Shown: piece by piece, positions 1-5,967 of the stretch | Numbering within the stretch: position 1 is the first letter of the stretch | How the letters are laid out: each line of letters starts with the position of its first letter | DNA from: CAZJBP01 sp964544115 | GTDB taxonomy: Bacteria > Verrucomicrobiota > Kiritimatiellia > UBA8416 > JADHWI01 | Assembly (NCBI GenBank): GCA_964544115.1 | Contig: CAZJBP010000172.1 | Location: 1 to 7,417 of the forward strand | DNA length: 7,417 nt | Direction: 5' to 3' | Translations under genes and position numbers: made by a program | The notes under the pieces: generated by a model | What the model was told of the DNA's origin: nothing | What the model saw: only the letters and a program-made list of their open reading frames with translations | Databases searched by the model: none

Positions 1-854
1 ACGCTTTCGCCGTGGTTGGACGGGATCGTGGAAACGCGAAGATCCAGCTCGCGGCCCTGGATATGCACCTGGATGCGGCCGTCCTGCAGAATGCGCTTCT
101 CGGAAATCTTCATGCCGGCCATGATCTTCACGCGGCTGATGACCGACGACTGCAGGCGCTTCGGAGGGCTGTCCACCTCGTGCAGCACCCCGTCGATGCG
201 GTAGCGCACGCGCAGGCGCTTCTCCATCGGCTCGATGTGAATGTCCGAGGCGCGATGGCGGTAGGCCTCGAGAATCAGCAGGCTGACCAGCTTGATGATC
301 GGCGCATCGGCCTCGGTCACATCGCCCGCATCGGCGATCAGGTTCTGCACGCCCGACACATCCACGTCGACATCCCGGTCGCCGATCTGGTTGAGCATGG
401 CCTCCATGGTCGACTCGACGGCGTAGTACTTCTCGAGCGCCACCTGCAGCTCGGCGCGCAGGACAACCACGCCCTCCACATTGCACTTCAGCATGTAGCG
501 CAGGCTGTCGAGGGTGTCGAAGTTCATCGGGTCGCTGATGGCCACCGTGACCGTATCCTCGTTCTTGTAGACCGGGACCACACGGTAGCGGCGCGCGACA
601 TCCACGGGCAGCATGTCCCGCAGCTCGGGGGGAATGTCCAGGCCCTGCAAGGAGATCATTTCCATGCCGAAATGACCCGCCAGAAGCCCCAGCACGTCGC
701 CCTCGGCGACGTCCCCCTTCTCGATCAGGATGTCCAGCGGGCCCCGGCCGTCGCCGGATACAGAGCCGCGCGCCCGGGCAATCTGGTCTGCCGTCAGGGC
801 ACCGTGCTCCTGAAGGATCCCCAAGACATAGTCGTCGTTCGATGTCAGGGCCAT
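1..854 (-). CDS. GspE/PilB-family secretion or pilus assembly ATPase, N-terminal part (runs off the window)
   Basis: Cytoplasmic hexameric ATPase that powers assembly of a type II secretion pseudopilus or type IV pilus. Only the first 284 codons are present; the frame is still open at base 1, so the Walker A and B motifs lie outside. Residues about 8-145 look like the regulatory N-terminal domain (GspE_N/MshEN type), with ISLQGLDIPPELRDMLP and VPVYKNEDTVTVAISDPMN as its family-like strands. Residues about 183-284 start the conserved core: APIIKLVSLLILEA, then ASDIHIEP (202-209), RVRYRIDGVLHEV (215-227), MKISEKRILQDGRI (248-261) and STIPSNHGES (275-284). These are the hallmark segments just before the P-loop. 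I chose the ATG at 854. A GTG 12 codons upstream also stays in frame, and neither has a good ribosome binding site. GspE, PilB and MshE cannot be told apart without the C-terminus and neighbours, so no symbol is given. Family call is very secure. Confidence 0.95.
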   Translation of the reverse strand, partial: MALTSNDDYVLGILQEHGALTADQIARARGSVSGDGRGPLDILIEKGDVAEGDVLGLLAGHFGMEMISLQGLDIPPELRDMLPVDVARRYRVVPVYKNEDTVTVAISDPMNFDTLDSLRYMLKCNVEGVVVLRAELQVALEKYYAVESTMEAMLNQIGDRDVDVDVSGVQNLIADAGDVTEADAPIIKLVSLLILEAYRHRASDIHIEPMEKRLRVRYRIDGVLHEVDSPPKRLQSSVISRVKIMAGMKISEKRILQDGRIQVHIQGRELDLRVSTIPSNHGES

Positions 855-933
855 GATGATATCCGTGGACCCCGGGCCGACGCGGGACACTCACGCGCCC
901 TTCGCTCACCCGCCGGAGGTCGTTTGACGTTTG

Positions 934-962
934 AGTATGTCAGAACCCCCGGAACGGTGCAA
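934..962 (-). promoter_or_regulatory. Weak sigma70-like promoter candidate for the ATPase gene
   Basis: On the minus strand TTGCAC (962-957) is followed after 17 bases by CATACT (939-934), matching the consensus hexamers only partly. A direct repeat of CGTTTGA (plus strand 921-927 and 928-934) lies at about the expected transcription start and could be an operator. The motif match is weak; the main support is that the preceding gene is terminated, so a promoter should be somewhere between here and the start codon. Confidence 0.2.
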
Positions 963-1030
963 CGACGCATTGCGCGCAGCCGCCGGACGAGGGGCGCATC
1001 TGCGTTTCGGCACACCCCGCATATGAGGCT

Positions 1031-1119
1031 GGCGCTCGGAGAGCGCCGCCCTACCCATGCACATCCGGTCCTGGGACACGGTCGTTTGCGATCAAGTGGG
1101 CCGCGCCTCTCCGAGGCGC
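1031..1119. repeat. Pair of related hairpins in opposite orientation (REP/BIME-like)
   Basis: Hairpin one (1031-1047) is GGCGCTC, loop GGA, GAGCGCC, a perfect 7-bp stem. Hairpin two (1103-1119) is GCGCCTC, loop TCC, GAGGCGC, also a perfect 7-bp stem. The core of one, CTCGGAGAG, is the reverse complement of the core of the other, CTCTCCGAG, so they are inverted copies differing by small changes in the stems. The first is followed by GCCCTACCC. Two similar palindromes facing each other in an intergenic region is the layout of REP/BIME elements in other bacteria. Whether copies occur elsewhere in the genome cannot be seen here. Confidence 0.5.
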
Positions 1120-1161
1120 CGGCCCGCGCAGGGGCACCCGGACCCGAGGCGGTCCCCGACT

Positions 1162-1174
1162 CCCCCCCCCCCCC
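1162..1174. repeat. Homopolymer run of 13 C
   Basis: Thirteen consecutive C (G on the minus strand) in non-coding DNA between the hairpin pair and the lipoprotein terminator. Such a tract is prone to slippage in vivo and to length errors in sequencing, so its exact length should not be trusted. It lies outside any supported gene, so it does not create a coding phase switch here. Confidence 0.85.
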
Positions 1175-1210
1175 AGGCAGCGCGCGCACTACGCGTGCCC
1201 CGGGCCGGGC

Positions 1211-1253
1211 AAAAAAAAACGCCGGCGACCTGTACCTTGCCAGGCCGCCGGCG
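1211..1253 (-). terminator. Strong intrinsic (rho-independent) terminator of the lipoprotein gene
   Basis: On the minus strand, 24 bases past the lipoprotein stop codon, CGCCGGCGGCCTG (1253-1241) pairs with CAGGTCGCCGGCG (1232-1220) around an 8-base loop. This is a 13-bp stem with a single G-U wobble, followed directly by nine T (1219-1211). It should end the lipoprotein transcript efficiently and separate it from the ATPase gene on the same strand. Confidence 0.93.
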
Positions 1254-1277
1254 CTTCTCAGAACCGATCCGGGACGT

Positions 1278-1694
1278 CTACAGCTTGGTGCCGGTGTACG
1301 GAACCACCTTGTTCGGTGTGTGCCAGTACTCAATGAAGTTCATGTGCAGGAGATTGTCCGAGATCGTGGCCTCAACCCGACCCTCGCCCACGCCGGGGTT
1401 GGTGAACGGCCCGACCAGCGAACCGTCGGTCACGGTATAGGTGCCGCTCACGCGCACTCCGGAGCCATCCGCATTGTCGGAGATATTGAACGTGCCGCCG
1501 GAGTTGAAGTTGGCGTACCAGGCAGGGCTGCCCGAAGCCGCGCCGCCGCTGTACAGCGTCCACGTACCGACGAAGCTGCTGCTGCCGCCGCCACCGCCGC
1601 CGTCGCCGCCCCCACCCCCCTCGCAGCCCGCAAAGAGGCCCGACATCGCCACCGCCGCCGCCACCGCCAACACACTGACCGCCTTCTTGACCAT
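1278..1694 (-). CDS. Small secreted lipoprotein with a poly-glycine linker and lipocalin-like domain
   Basis: Encodes 138 residues. Residues 1-23 form a lipoprotein signal peptide: basic MVKK, a hydrophobic Ala/Val stretch, then LFAGC, with Cys24 as the expected lipidated residue. A flexible Gly/Asp/Ser linker follows (26-40). Residues about 41-138 are beta-rich: FVGTWTLYSG, then ANFNSGGTFNISD, VSGTYTVTDGSLVG and RVEATISDNLLHM. This GTW...GTF...GTY...DG spacing resembles lipocalin-like lipoprotein domains, which bind small molecules or act as envelope proteins; no ligand can be inferred. The start at 1694 is set by an AGGAG ribosome binding site (1705-1701) six bases upstream and by the signal peptide beginning at that methionine. 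The gene is monocistronic: it has its own terminator, and it diverges from the putative regulator at 1763. It is likely exported and anchored to a membrane, probably the outer one as there is no Asp right after the Cys. Confidence 0.85.
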   Translation of the reverse strand: MVKKAVSVLAVAAAVAMSGLFAGCEGGGGGDGGGGGGSSSFVGTWTLYSGGAASGSPAWYANFNSGGTFNISDNADGSGVRVSGTYTVTDGSLVGPFTNPGVGEGRVEATISDNLLHMNFIEYWHTPNKVVPYTGTKL

Positions 1695-1712
1695 GGTTCT
1701 CTCCTCGTGTAA

Positions 1713-1728
1713 GTTTCTAAACAGAAAC
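1713..1728. promoter_or_regulatory. Perfect inverted repeat in the divergent spacer; operator or 5'-leader hairpin
   Basis: GTTTCT, spacer AAAC, AGAAAC: a perfect 6-4-6 inverted repeat inside the 68-bp gap between the divergent lipoprotein and regulator genes, and AT-rich compared with its surroundings. It lies 19-34 bases upstream of the lipoprotein start and just upstream of that gene's ribosome binding site, so it could be a binding site for the adjacent putative regulator or a hairpin in the lipoprotein mRNA leader. The choice between these is open. Confidence 0.4.
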
Positions 1729-1762
1729 CCTGCAACGGGGCGACATATTGCATAGGATAGAC

Positions 1763-2278
1763 ATGAAGGCAAAGGAAAAAACACGCGTGATCGGACGGGG
1801 GAAGAAGCCGGGCTGTGGTCGGCCGCGCAAGTTCCATGAGGCGAGCCGCGTGATCACCCTGACCCTGCCAGATCGTACGCTGCAGGATCTGGCGTCGATC
1901 CATGCCGACCGGGCCAAAGCGATCGTGCACGCCGTGGACGCGATGGTGCGGACGCAGGGCCAGACCGGTAAGCCGCTCGTCGAACTGGTGGAGGTCGCCG
2001 ACGGCATGGCGATCATCCTGGTGGCCCCGAACGTGGCGTTGCGCAGCATTCCCTGGCTACGGCTGGTGGAGGTCGCTCCGGGTCGGCACCTGCTGGTGAT
2101 TCCCTGCGGGACGCGCGCCGAGGAGCTGGAGCTTGCGATTGTGGACCAGCTCGAGGCCCTGCCCCGCGGCAGCGAGTGCGAGCGCGAGATGCTGGAACAG
2201 CTCCGCACGCTGATGCGGTCCCTGCGCCAGGACGGCAGGATCCACAAGTCCGAGCTGCTACTGGTGTCCTCCCGGTAG
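1763..2278 (+). CDS. Putative small DNA-binding regulator: AT-hook-like plus ribbon-helix-helix-like N-terminus, unknown C-terminal domain
   Basis: Encodes 171 residues; I do not recognise the family. The first 25 residues are strongly basic and contain GRPRK (19-23), the core of AT-hook DNA-binding motifs, preceded by GRGKKPG. Residues about 28-62 (SRVITLTLPDRTLQDLASIH and the following AKAIVHAVDAMV) have the strand-helix-helix pattern of ribbon-helix-helix repressors. Residues about 70-171 form a separate mixed alpha/beta domain (ELVEVADGMAIILVAPN, RLVEVAPGRHLLVIPC) ending in acidic and Leu-rich helices. It has no signal peptide or membrane segment, so it is probably cytoplasmic. I chose the ATG at 1763 because AGGA (1754-1757) lies five bases upstream; a TTG five codons earlier is the only nearby alternative. 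It is divergent from the lipoprotein gene and convergent with gatB (18 bases between stops). Regulation of itself and the lipoprotein is an inference from layout and the inverted repeat between them. Confidence 0.75.
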   Translation: MKAKEKTRVIGRGKKPGCGRPRKFHEASRVITLTLPDRTLQDLASIHADRAKAIVHAVDAMVRTQGQTGKPLVELVEVADGMAIILVAPNVALRSIPWLRLVEVAPGRHLLVIPCGTRAEELELAIVDQLEALPRGSECEREMLEQLRTLMRSLRQDGRIHKSELLLVSSR

Positions 2279-2296
2279 ACGGGAAACCGCGGCCGC

Positions 2297-3721
2297 CTAC
2301 GCCCCGGCGGCAATCTCCCGGCGCAGAATGTCGGCGGCCAACTGGGGGTTGGCCTTGCCGCGGCTGAGGCGCATGACCTGGCCGACCAGGTGCTGGAGCG
2401 CGGCGGCCTTTCCGCCGCGGAAGTCGGCGACCGACCGGGCGTTCTCGGCCATGACCTGCCGGGCCAGTTCGACAATCGCGCCCTCGTCGCTGACCTGCGC
2501 CAAGCCCTTCTCCCTGACAATGGCATCGGGGTCTCCGCCCCGCTCGAACAGGACGGCGAACACGTCTTTCGCCGAGTTGGAGTTGAGCGTCTTGCCGTCG
2601 ATCAGCGCCACCAGCCGCGCCAGCGCAGCGGGCGTCACCCTCACATCGGCGGGGCCCATCGCCCGCTCGGAGAGCAGTCGCAGCATCTCGGTCATGATCC
2701 AGTTCGAAACGGCCTTCGGGTTGGGCGAAAGCCGCGCGGCGGCCTCGTAGTAATCGGCCACGGCCCTGTCCGCCGTCAGCACGCCCGCATCGTAGTCCGG
2801 CAGGCCGTACTCGCGGACCAGCCGCGGCCGCCGGTCGCGCGGCCGCTCGGGCAGCTCCTTCCGCCACACCTCGATCGTCTCAGCCGGCAGCACCACGGGC
2901 ATCAGGTCGGGCTCGGGGAAGTAGCGGTAGTCGTGCGCATCCTCTTTCGTCCGCATGCTCTCCGTCACGCCGGAGTCGGGGTCCCAGCGGCGCGTCTCCT
3001 GCACGATGCGTCCGCCCGACCTCAGGACGTCGGTCTGCCGGGCGATCTCATAGCGCAGGGCCGCATGCACGCCCTTGAACGTGTTCATGTTCTTGATCTC
3101 GGCCTTCACGCCGAGCTGCGTCTGGCCGGCCGGGGCCACGCTGATGTTGACGTCACAGCGCATGTTGCCCTCTTCCAGGTTCGCATCGCTCACGCCCACG
3201 TAGAGAATGACCTGCCGGAGCGCCAGCAGGAAGGCCATGGCCTCGTCGGCGGAGTGCAGGTCGGCCTCCGTCACGATCTCCATCAGCGGCACGCCGGCGC
3301 GGTTGAAGTCCACCCCGCTGCAGGTGGCAAAGTGGATGTTCTTGGCGACATCTTCTTCCAGGTGAATGCGCCGCAGCCGCGCGGTGTGCGGCACGCCGTC
3401 GACCTCGAATTCCAGAGCCCCTCCCAGGCACAGGGGCTGGTCGTACTGGGAGATCTGGTAGTTCTTCGGCATGTCGGGATAGAAATAGCTCTTGCGGTCG
3501 AACTTGCTCGCCGGGTTGATGTCGCACCCCAGCATCATGCCCGTCAGCACGGTCAGCCGGATGGCCTCGCCGTTCATCACGGGCATCGCACCCGGATACC
3601 CCAGGCACACGGGGCAGACCTGGGTGTTCGGGTCGGACCCGAACTCCGTGCTGCAGGCGCAGAACATCTTGGAGCGCGTCTTGAGCTGGCAGTGGATTTC
3701 CAGACCGATGGTAGGCCTCAC
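2297..3721 (-). CDS. gatB: Aspartyl/glutamyl-tRNA amidotransferase subunit B
   Basis: Subunit B of the GatCAB amidotransferase. It binds the misacylated tRNA and catalyses the ATP-dependent activation of the Glu or Asp side chain, which is then amidated with ammonia from GatA. The 474 residues match the usual family length. Visible signatures are PTIGLEIHCQL at the N-terminus, a four-cysteine zinc site (Cys21, Cys23, Cys36, Cys39), SYFYPDMPKNYQISQYDQP, the LEEDVAKNIH segment of the kinase site, and KAEIKNMNTFKGV. The last ~150 residues are the helical and YqeY-like tRNA-binding tail (KTLNSNSAKDVF, GKANPQ). The start is GTG at 3721, since homology begins at RPTIGLEIH; it overlaps the gatA stop in a GTGA, implying translational coupling, and a G-rich stretch upstream can serve as ribosome binding site. 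It is the last gene of the operon, with no clear intrinsic terminator in the 18 bases before the convergent gene. Confidence 0.98.
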   Translation of the reverse strand: MRPTIGLEIHCQLKTRSKMFCACSTEFGSDPNTQVCPVCLGYPGAMPVMNGEAIRLTVLTGMMLGCDINPASKFDRKSYFYPDMPKNYQISQYDQPLCLGGALEFEVDGVPHTARLRRIHLEEDVAKNIHFATCSGVDFNRAGVPLMEIVTEADLHSADEAMAFLLALRQVILYVGVSDANLEEGNMRCDVNISVAPAGQTQLGVKAEIKNMNTFKGVHAALRYEIARQTDVLRSGGRIVQETRRWDPDSGVTESMRTKEDAHDYRYFPEPDLMPVVLPAETIEVWRKELPERPRDRRPRLVREYGLPDYDAGVLTADRAVADYYEAAARLSPNPKAVSNWIMTEMLRLLSERAMGPADVRVTPAALARLVALIDGKTLNSNSAKDVFAVLFERGGDPDAIVREKGLAQVSDEGAIVELARQVMAENARSVADFRGGKAAALQHLVGQVMRLSRGKANPQLAADILRREIAAGA

Positions 3722-5157
3722 GACACCCGCCCCCCTTCGATCGCCGTTCCGACCCGCAGCACCCGCCCCTCTCCCAGCGGGGGGCCGAGAATCTGCACGC
3801 CGATGGGCAGCCCGGCGGCGTCGCGCCCGCAGGGCACGGACAGGCCGCAGATGCCGGCCAGGTTGGCGGTCACGGTGAAGATGTCCGTCAGGTACATGTC
3901 CATCGGGTCGGCCGTCTTCTCGCCGATGCGGTACGCCGTGGAGGGCGACACCGGCGCCAGCAGCGCGTCGCACGACTCAAAGGCCCGCTCGAAGTCCTGC
4001 CGGATGAGCGTGCGCATCTTCTGCGCCGACAGGTAGTAGGCGTCGTAGTAGCCGCTGCTGAGCACGTACGTGCCCAGGATGATGCGGCGCTTGACCTCAT
4101 CCCCGAACCCGGCCGCCCGCGTCCGGACGTACATGTCGATCGGGTCGGTCGCGCCCTCCGCGCGCTGGCCGTAGCGGACGCCGTCGAACCGAGCCAGGTT
4201 GGCCGACGCCTCGGCCGTGGCGACGATATAGTAGGTCGCGATCGCGTAGGACGTGTGCGGCAGGCTGACCTCCACGATCTTCGCCCCGCGCTCCCGGCAC
4301 AGATCGCAGGCCCGATCGACCGCGGCCCGCACGTCGGGCGCCACCCCGTCCACGAAATACTCGGCCGGCCGGCCGAGCGTCATGCCGGCCAGGTCGCCGG
4401 TCAGCGCCTCGCCGTAGCGCGGGACCGCCGCCGGCACCGTGGTCGAGTCCATCGGGTCCAGCCCGGCCATGATCTCCAGCAGCAGCGCGGCGTCCCGCAC
4501 GGTGCGGGTCATCGGCCCGACCTGGTCGAGGGACGACGCATAGGCCGTCAGCCCGTAGCGCGACACGCGGCCGTACGACGGCTTGATGCCCACGCAGCCG
4601 CAGAAGGAGGCCGGCAGGCGAATCGATCCGCCCGTGTCGGTCCCGAGGGCCGCGAGGGCCTCGCCCCCTGCCACCGCCGCGGCCGATCCGCCGCTCGACC
4701 CCCCGGGCACGCGGTCGAGGTCGTGCGGGTTCCGCGTGATCTTGAACGCCGAGTTCTCCGTGGTGGACCCCATGGCGAATTCGTCCATGTTCGTCCGGCC
4801 CACAAAGAGAGCCCCCTCGGCGCGCAGCCGCGCGATGACCGTCGCATCGTACGGCGCCACGTAGCCCTCGAGGATGCGCGACGCGCAGGTGCAGGGCTGC
4901 CCCTTGACGTTGAGGACGTCCTTGATGGCCAACGGCACGCCCAGCAGCCGGCCGCGCGCTCCGGCGGCACGCGCCCGGTCGGCCGCGCGCGCATCGCGCT
5001 GCGCGGCCTCCGCGTCCACGGTGAGGTAGGCGCCCAGCCGCCCGTCGCGCTCCTGGATCGCCTCGAGCAATGCCCGGACGAGTTCCTCGGACGAACACTC
5101 GCCCCGCTCGAGCCGTCCGGCGGCCTCGCACACCGTCAAGCTGTCAATCGATTGCAT
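3718..5157 (-). CDS. gatA: Aspartyl/glutamyl-tRNA amidotransferase subunit A
   Basis: Glutaminase subunit of GatCAB, an amidase-signature enzyme that releases ammonia from glutamine for transfer to Glu-tRNA(Gln) or Asp-tRNA(Asn). The 479 residues are full family length. The Ser-cisSer-Lys triad is intact: Lys79 in GVPLAIKD, Ser154 in PGGSSGGSAA, and nucleophile Ser178 in GTDTGGSIRLPASF. Other family blocks are VGRTNMDEFAMGSTTENSAF, GIKPSYGRVSRYG, SLDQVGPMTRTV and, near the C-terminus, TANLAGICGLSVPCG followed by LPIGVQILG. Start at the ATG at 5157 fits the family N-terminus, although no clear Shine-Dalgarno sequence precedes it. It is separated from gatC by 69 bases holding degenerate short repeats and overlaps gatB by four bases. 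It is the middle gene of a gatC-gatA-gatB order. Confidence 0.98.
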   Translation of the reverse strand: MQSIDSLTVCEAAGRLERGECSSEELVRALLEAIQERDGRLGAYLTVDAEAAQRDARAADRARAAGARGRLLGVPLAIKDVLNVKGQPCTCASRILEGYVAPYDATVIARLRAEGALFVGRTNMDEFAMGSTTENSAFKITRNPHDLDRVPGGSSGGSAAAVAGGEALAALGTDTGGSIRLPASFCGCVGIKPSYGRVSRYGLTAYASSLDQVGPMTRTVRDAALLLEIMAGLDPMDSTTVPAAVPRYGEALTGDLAGMTLGRPAEYFVDGVAPDVRAAVDRACDLCRERGAKIVEVSLPHTSYAIATYYIVATAEASANLARFDGVRYGQRAEGATDPIDMYVRTRAAGFGDEVKRRIILGTYVLSSGYYDAYYLSAQKMRTLIRQDFERAFESCDALLAPVSPSTAYRIGEKTADPMDMYLTDIFTVTANLAGICGLSVPCGRDAAGLPIGVQILGPPLGEGRVLRVGTAIEGGRVS

Positions 5158-5171
5158 GCGTCTGTTACCCG

Positions 5172-5213
5172 TCAGCAGCGATCAGTCACCCGTGATCAGT
5201 GGCCCGTGACGAC
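5172..5213. repeat. Degenerate 14-bp tandem repeat between gatC and gatA
   Basis: Three imperfect units in the 69-base gatC-gatA gap: TCAGCAGCGATCAG (5172-5185), TCACCCGTGATCAG (5186-5199) and TGGCCCGTGACGAC (5200-5213). The first two share GATCAG at the same phase and the last two share CCCGTGA. A further TTACCCGTC-like piece lies before them (about 5165-5173). The units are too diverged to be sure of the register. They sit inside the operon transcript, just ahead of a gatA start that lacks an obvious ribosome binding site. Confidence 0.4.
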
Positions 5214-5226
5214 CCGCCCCATGACC

Positions 5227-5565
5227 TCATTCAACAATCTTCGGCGTCTGGAACTGGCCTTCCACGCACGCCGGCGCGTTGGCCATCACGGCGTCGTGAT
5301 CCAGGCCGGGCCGCGACACGTCGTCGCGGAAGACATTCTGAATGCGCACCGCGTGCGCCATCGGCTCGACCCCGGAGAGGTCGACCTGGTTGATCTGCCG
5401 CACGTACCCGACAATTTCATCCAGCTGCGGCTGGAAGCGCGCCGCTTCCTCGGCGGTCACGGACAGCCGGGCCAGCCGCGCCACGTACGCCACGTCCACA
5501 TGCTCGCCTGTTCCCGTCCTGTCGTCTGTGCTCACGGTCCCACCCGCCCGTCTTTTGCCTTCCAT
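5227..5565 (-). CDS. gatC: Aspartyl/glutamyl-tRNA amidotransferase subunit C
   Basis: Small subunit that wraps around the GatA-GatB interface and stabilises the complex. The protein shows the GatC pattern: HVDVAYVARLARL near the N-terminus, a helix with RFQPQLDEIVGYVRQI, VDLSGVEPMAH, NVFRDDV and MANAPACVEGQFQTPKIVE at the end. The ATG at 5565 gives 112 residues, slightly long for the family. A GTG at 5535 gives 102 residues, closer to the usual ~95-100, and has the better upstream sequence (GGGTGGGA a few bases before it), so the true start may be there. With the ATG the gap to the preceding gene is 12 bases, which indicates co-transcription. It is first of the gatCAB group and 69 bases ahead of gatA. 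Family call is secure; the start is uncertain. Confidence 0.95.
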   Translation of the reverse strand: MEGKRRAGGTVSTDDRTGTGEHVDVAYVARLARLSVTAEEAARFQPQLDEIVGYVRQINQVDLSGVEPMAHAVRIQNVFRDDVSRPGLDHDAVMANAPACVEGQFQTPKIVE

Positions 5566-5577
5566 CGCCGAGGCCGT

Positions 5578-5967
5578 TCACTTCAGCCGCGCCATCAGCC
5601 ACACCAGCCACATCAGGCCGAACGCCGCCAGCACGACGCCGCGGTTCCGGGCTAGGCGCCGCTCAACGGTCACCCGGCGCGTGGCTTCCACGCTGCCCGA
5701 GAGCAGATCGGGCAGGCGCCCGTCGCCCGCCGCCCCCCGACTGCGACCCGCCGCGGGCCGCTGCTTCCGGCCGAACGGCAGCAGCAGCCAGCCGGAGGCC
5801 CCGGGACCCGCCGCCTTGCCCCCGGCCGTGGCCCCCATATCGCGCATCGTCTCCTGCGGCAGATGCGTCGACAGGTACCGGATGTCGCGATCGAGCGAGG
5901 CCACGTCGCGCTGGATGCGGCTCATCTCCTCGTCGGCGACCGACGGTCTCTTGAACAGCGCGCTCAT
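5578..5967 (-). CDS. Small protein of unknown function with a C-terminal membrane anchor
   Basis: Encodes 129 residues; family not recognised. Residues about 11-45 are charged and helical (EEMSRIQRDVASLDRDIRYL) and may form a short coiled coil. Residues 46-108 are Gly/Ala/Arg-rich and probably disordered. Residues about 110-126 (GVVLAAFGLMWLVWLMA) form a single hydrophobic helix, followed only by RLK. There is no N-terminal signal, so it looks like a tail-anchored inner-membrane protein with a cytoplasmic body. The ATG at 5967 overlaps the stop of the LysM lipoprotein gene (ATGA), with GGTGG just upstream, which argues for translational coupling. Longer upstream starts in this frame would lie within the lipoprotein gene and encode Arg/Gln-rich shadow sequence. 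The tight link suggests a joint envelope role with the LysM protein; this is inference. Confidence 0.8.
   Translation of the reverse strand: MSALFKRPSVADEEMSRIQRDVASLDRDIRYLSTHLPQETMRDMGATAGGKAAGPGASGWLLLPFGRKQRPAAGRSRGAAGDGRLPDLLSGSVEATRRVTVERRLARNRGVVLAAFGLMWLVWLMARLK

Larger units (their letters stand above)
855..1210. other. Non-coding spacer upstream of the ATPase gene
   Basis: About 356 bases with no convincing gene; frames open through it lack family-like protein sequence and some run through the neighbouring terminator. It holds two hairpins at 1031-1119, a 13-C run at 1162-1174, a weak minus-strand promoter candidate near 934-962 and a tandem CGTTTGA duplication at 921-934. The lipoprotein gene upstream ends in a strong terminator, so the ATPase gene needs its own promoter here. 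Confidence 0.7.

Noticed and set aside
845..1333. Minus-strand 162-codon open frame across the spacer
   Set aside because: It crosses the lipoprotein terminator, the C-tract and both hairpins, and its translation is Arg/Pro/Gly-rich without protein-like pattern.
1577..1624. Low-complexity GCC/CCG-rich stretch
   Set aside because: It is explained by the poly-glycine linker codons of the lipoprotein, not by an independent repeat element.
12..1712. Very long open frame on the plus strand (566 codons)
   Set aside because: It is antisense to the ATPase and the lipoprotein and runs through the terminator and hairpins. Its protein is His/Arg/Ala-rich with no family pattern, a usual artefact in GC-rich DNA.
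1695..1784. 30-codon N-terminal extension of the lipoprotein
   Set aside because: The extension would bury the signal peptide, while the methionine at 1694 has an AGGAG at ideal spacing and begins a textbook lipoprotein signal.
2270..2284. Small hairpin (TCCCG, 5-base loop, CGGGA) at the convergent gene ends
   Set aside because: Only five base pairs with no T-run on either side, and it overlaps the stop codon; not enough to call a terminator.
2390..4036. Long plus-strand open frame opposite gatB and gatA
   Set aside because: It is fully antisense to two secure genes, with low-complexity His/Arg/Gly-rich translation and no ribosome binding site worth noting.
4255..5655. Long plus-strand open frame opposite gatA, gatC and the tail-anchored gene
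   Set aside because: It spans three genes and their spacers in antisense and has shadow-type composition.
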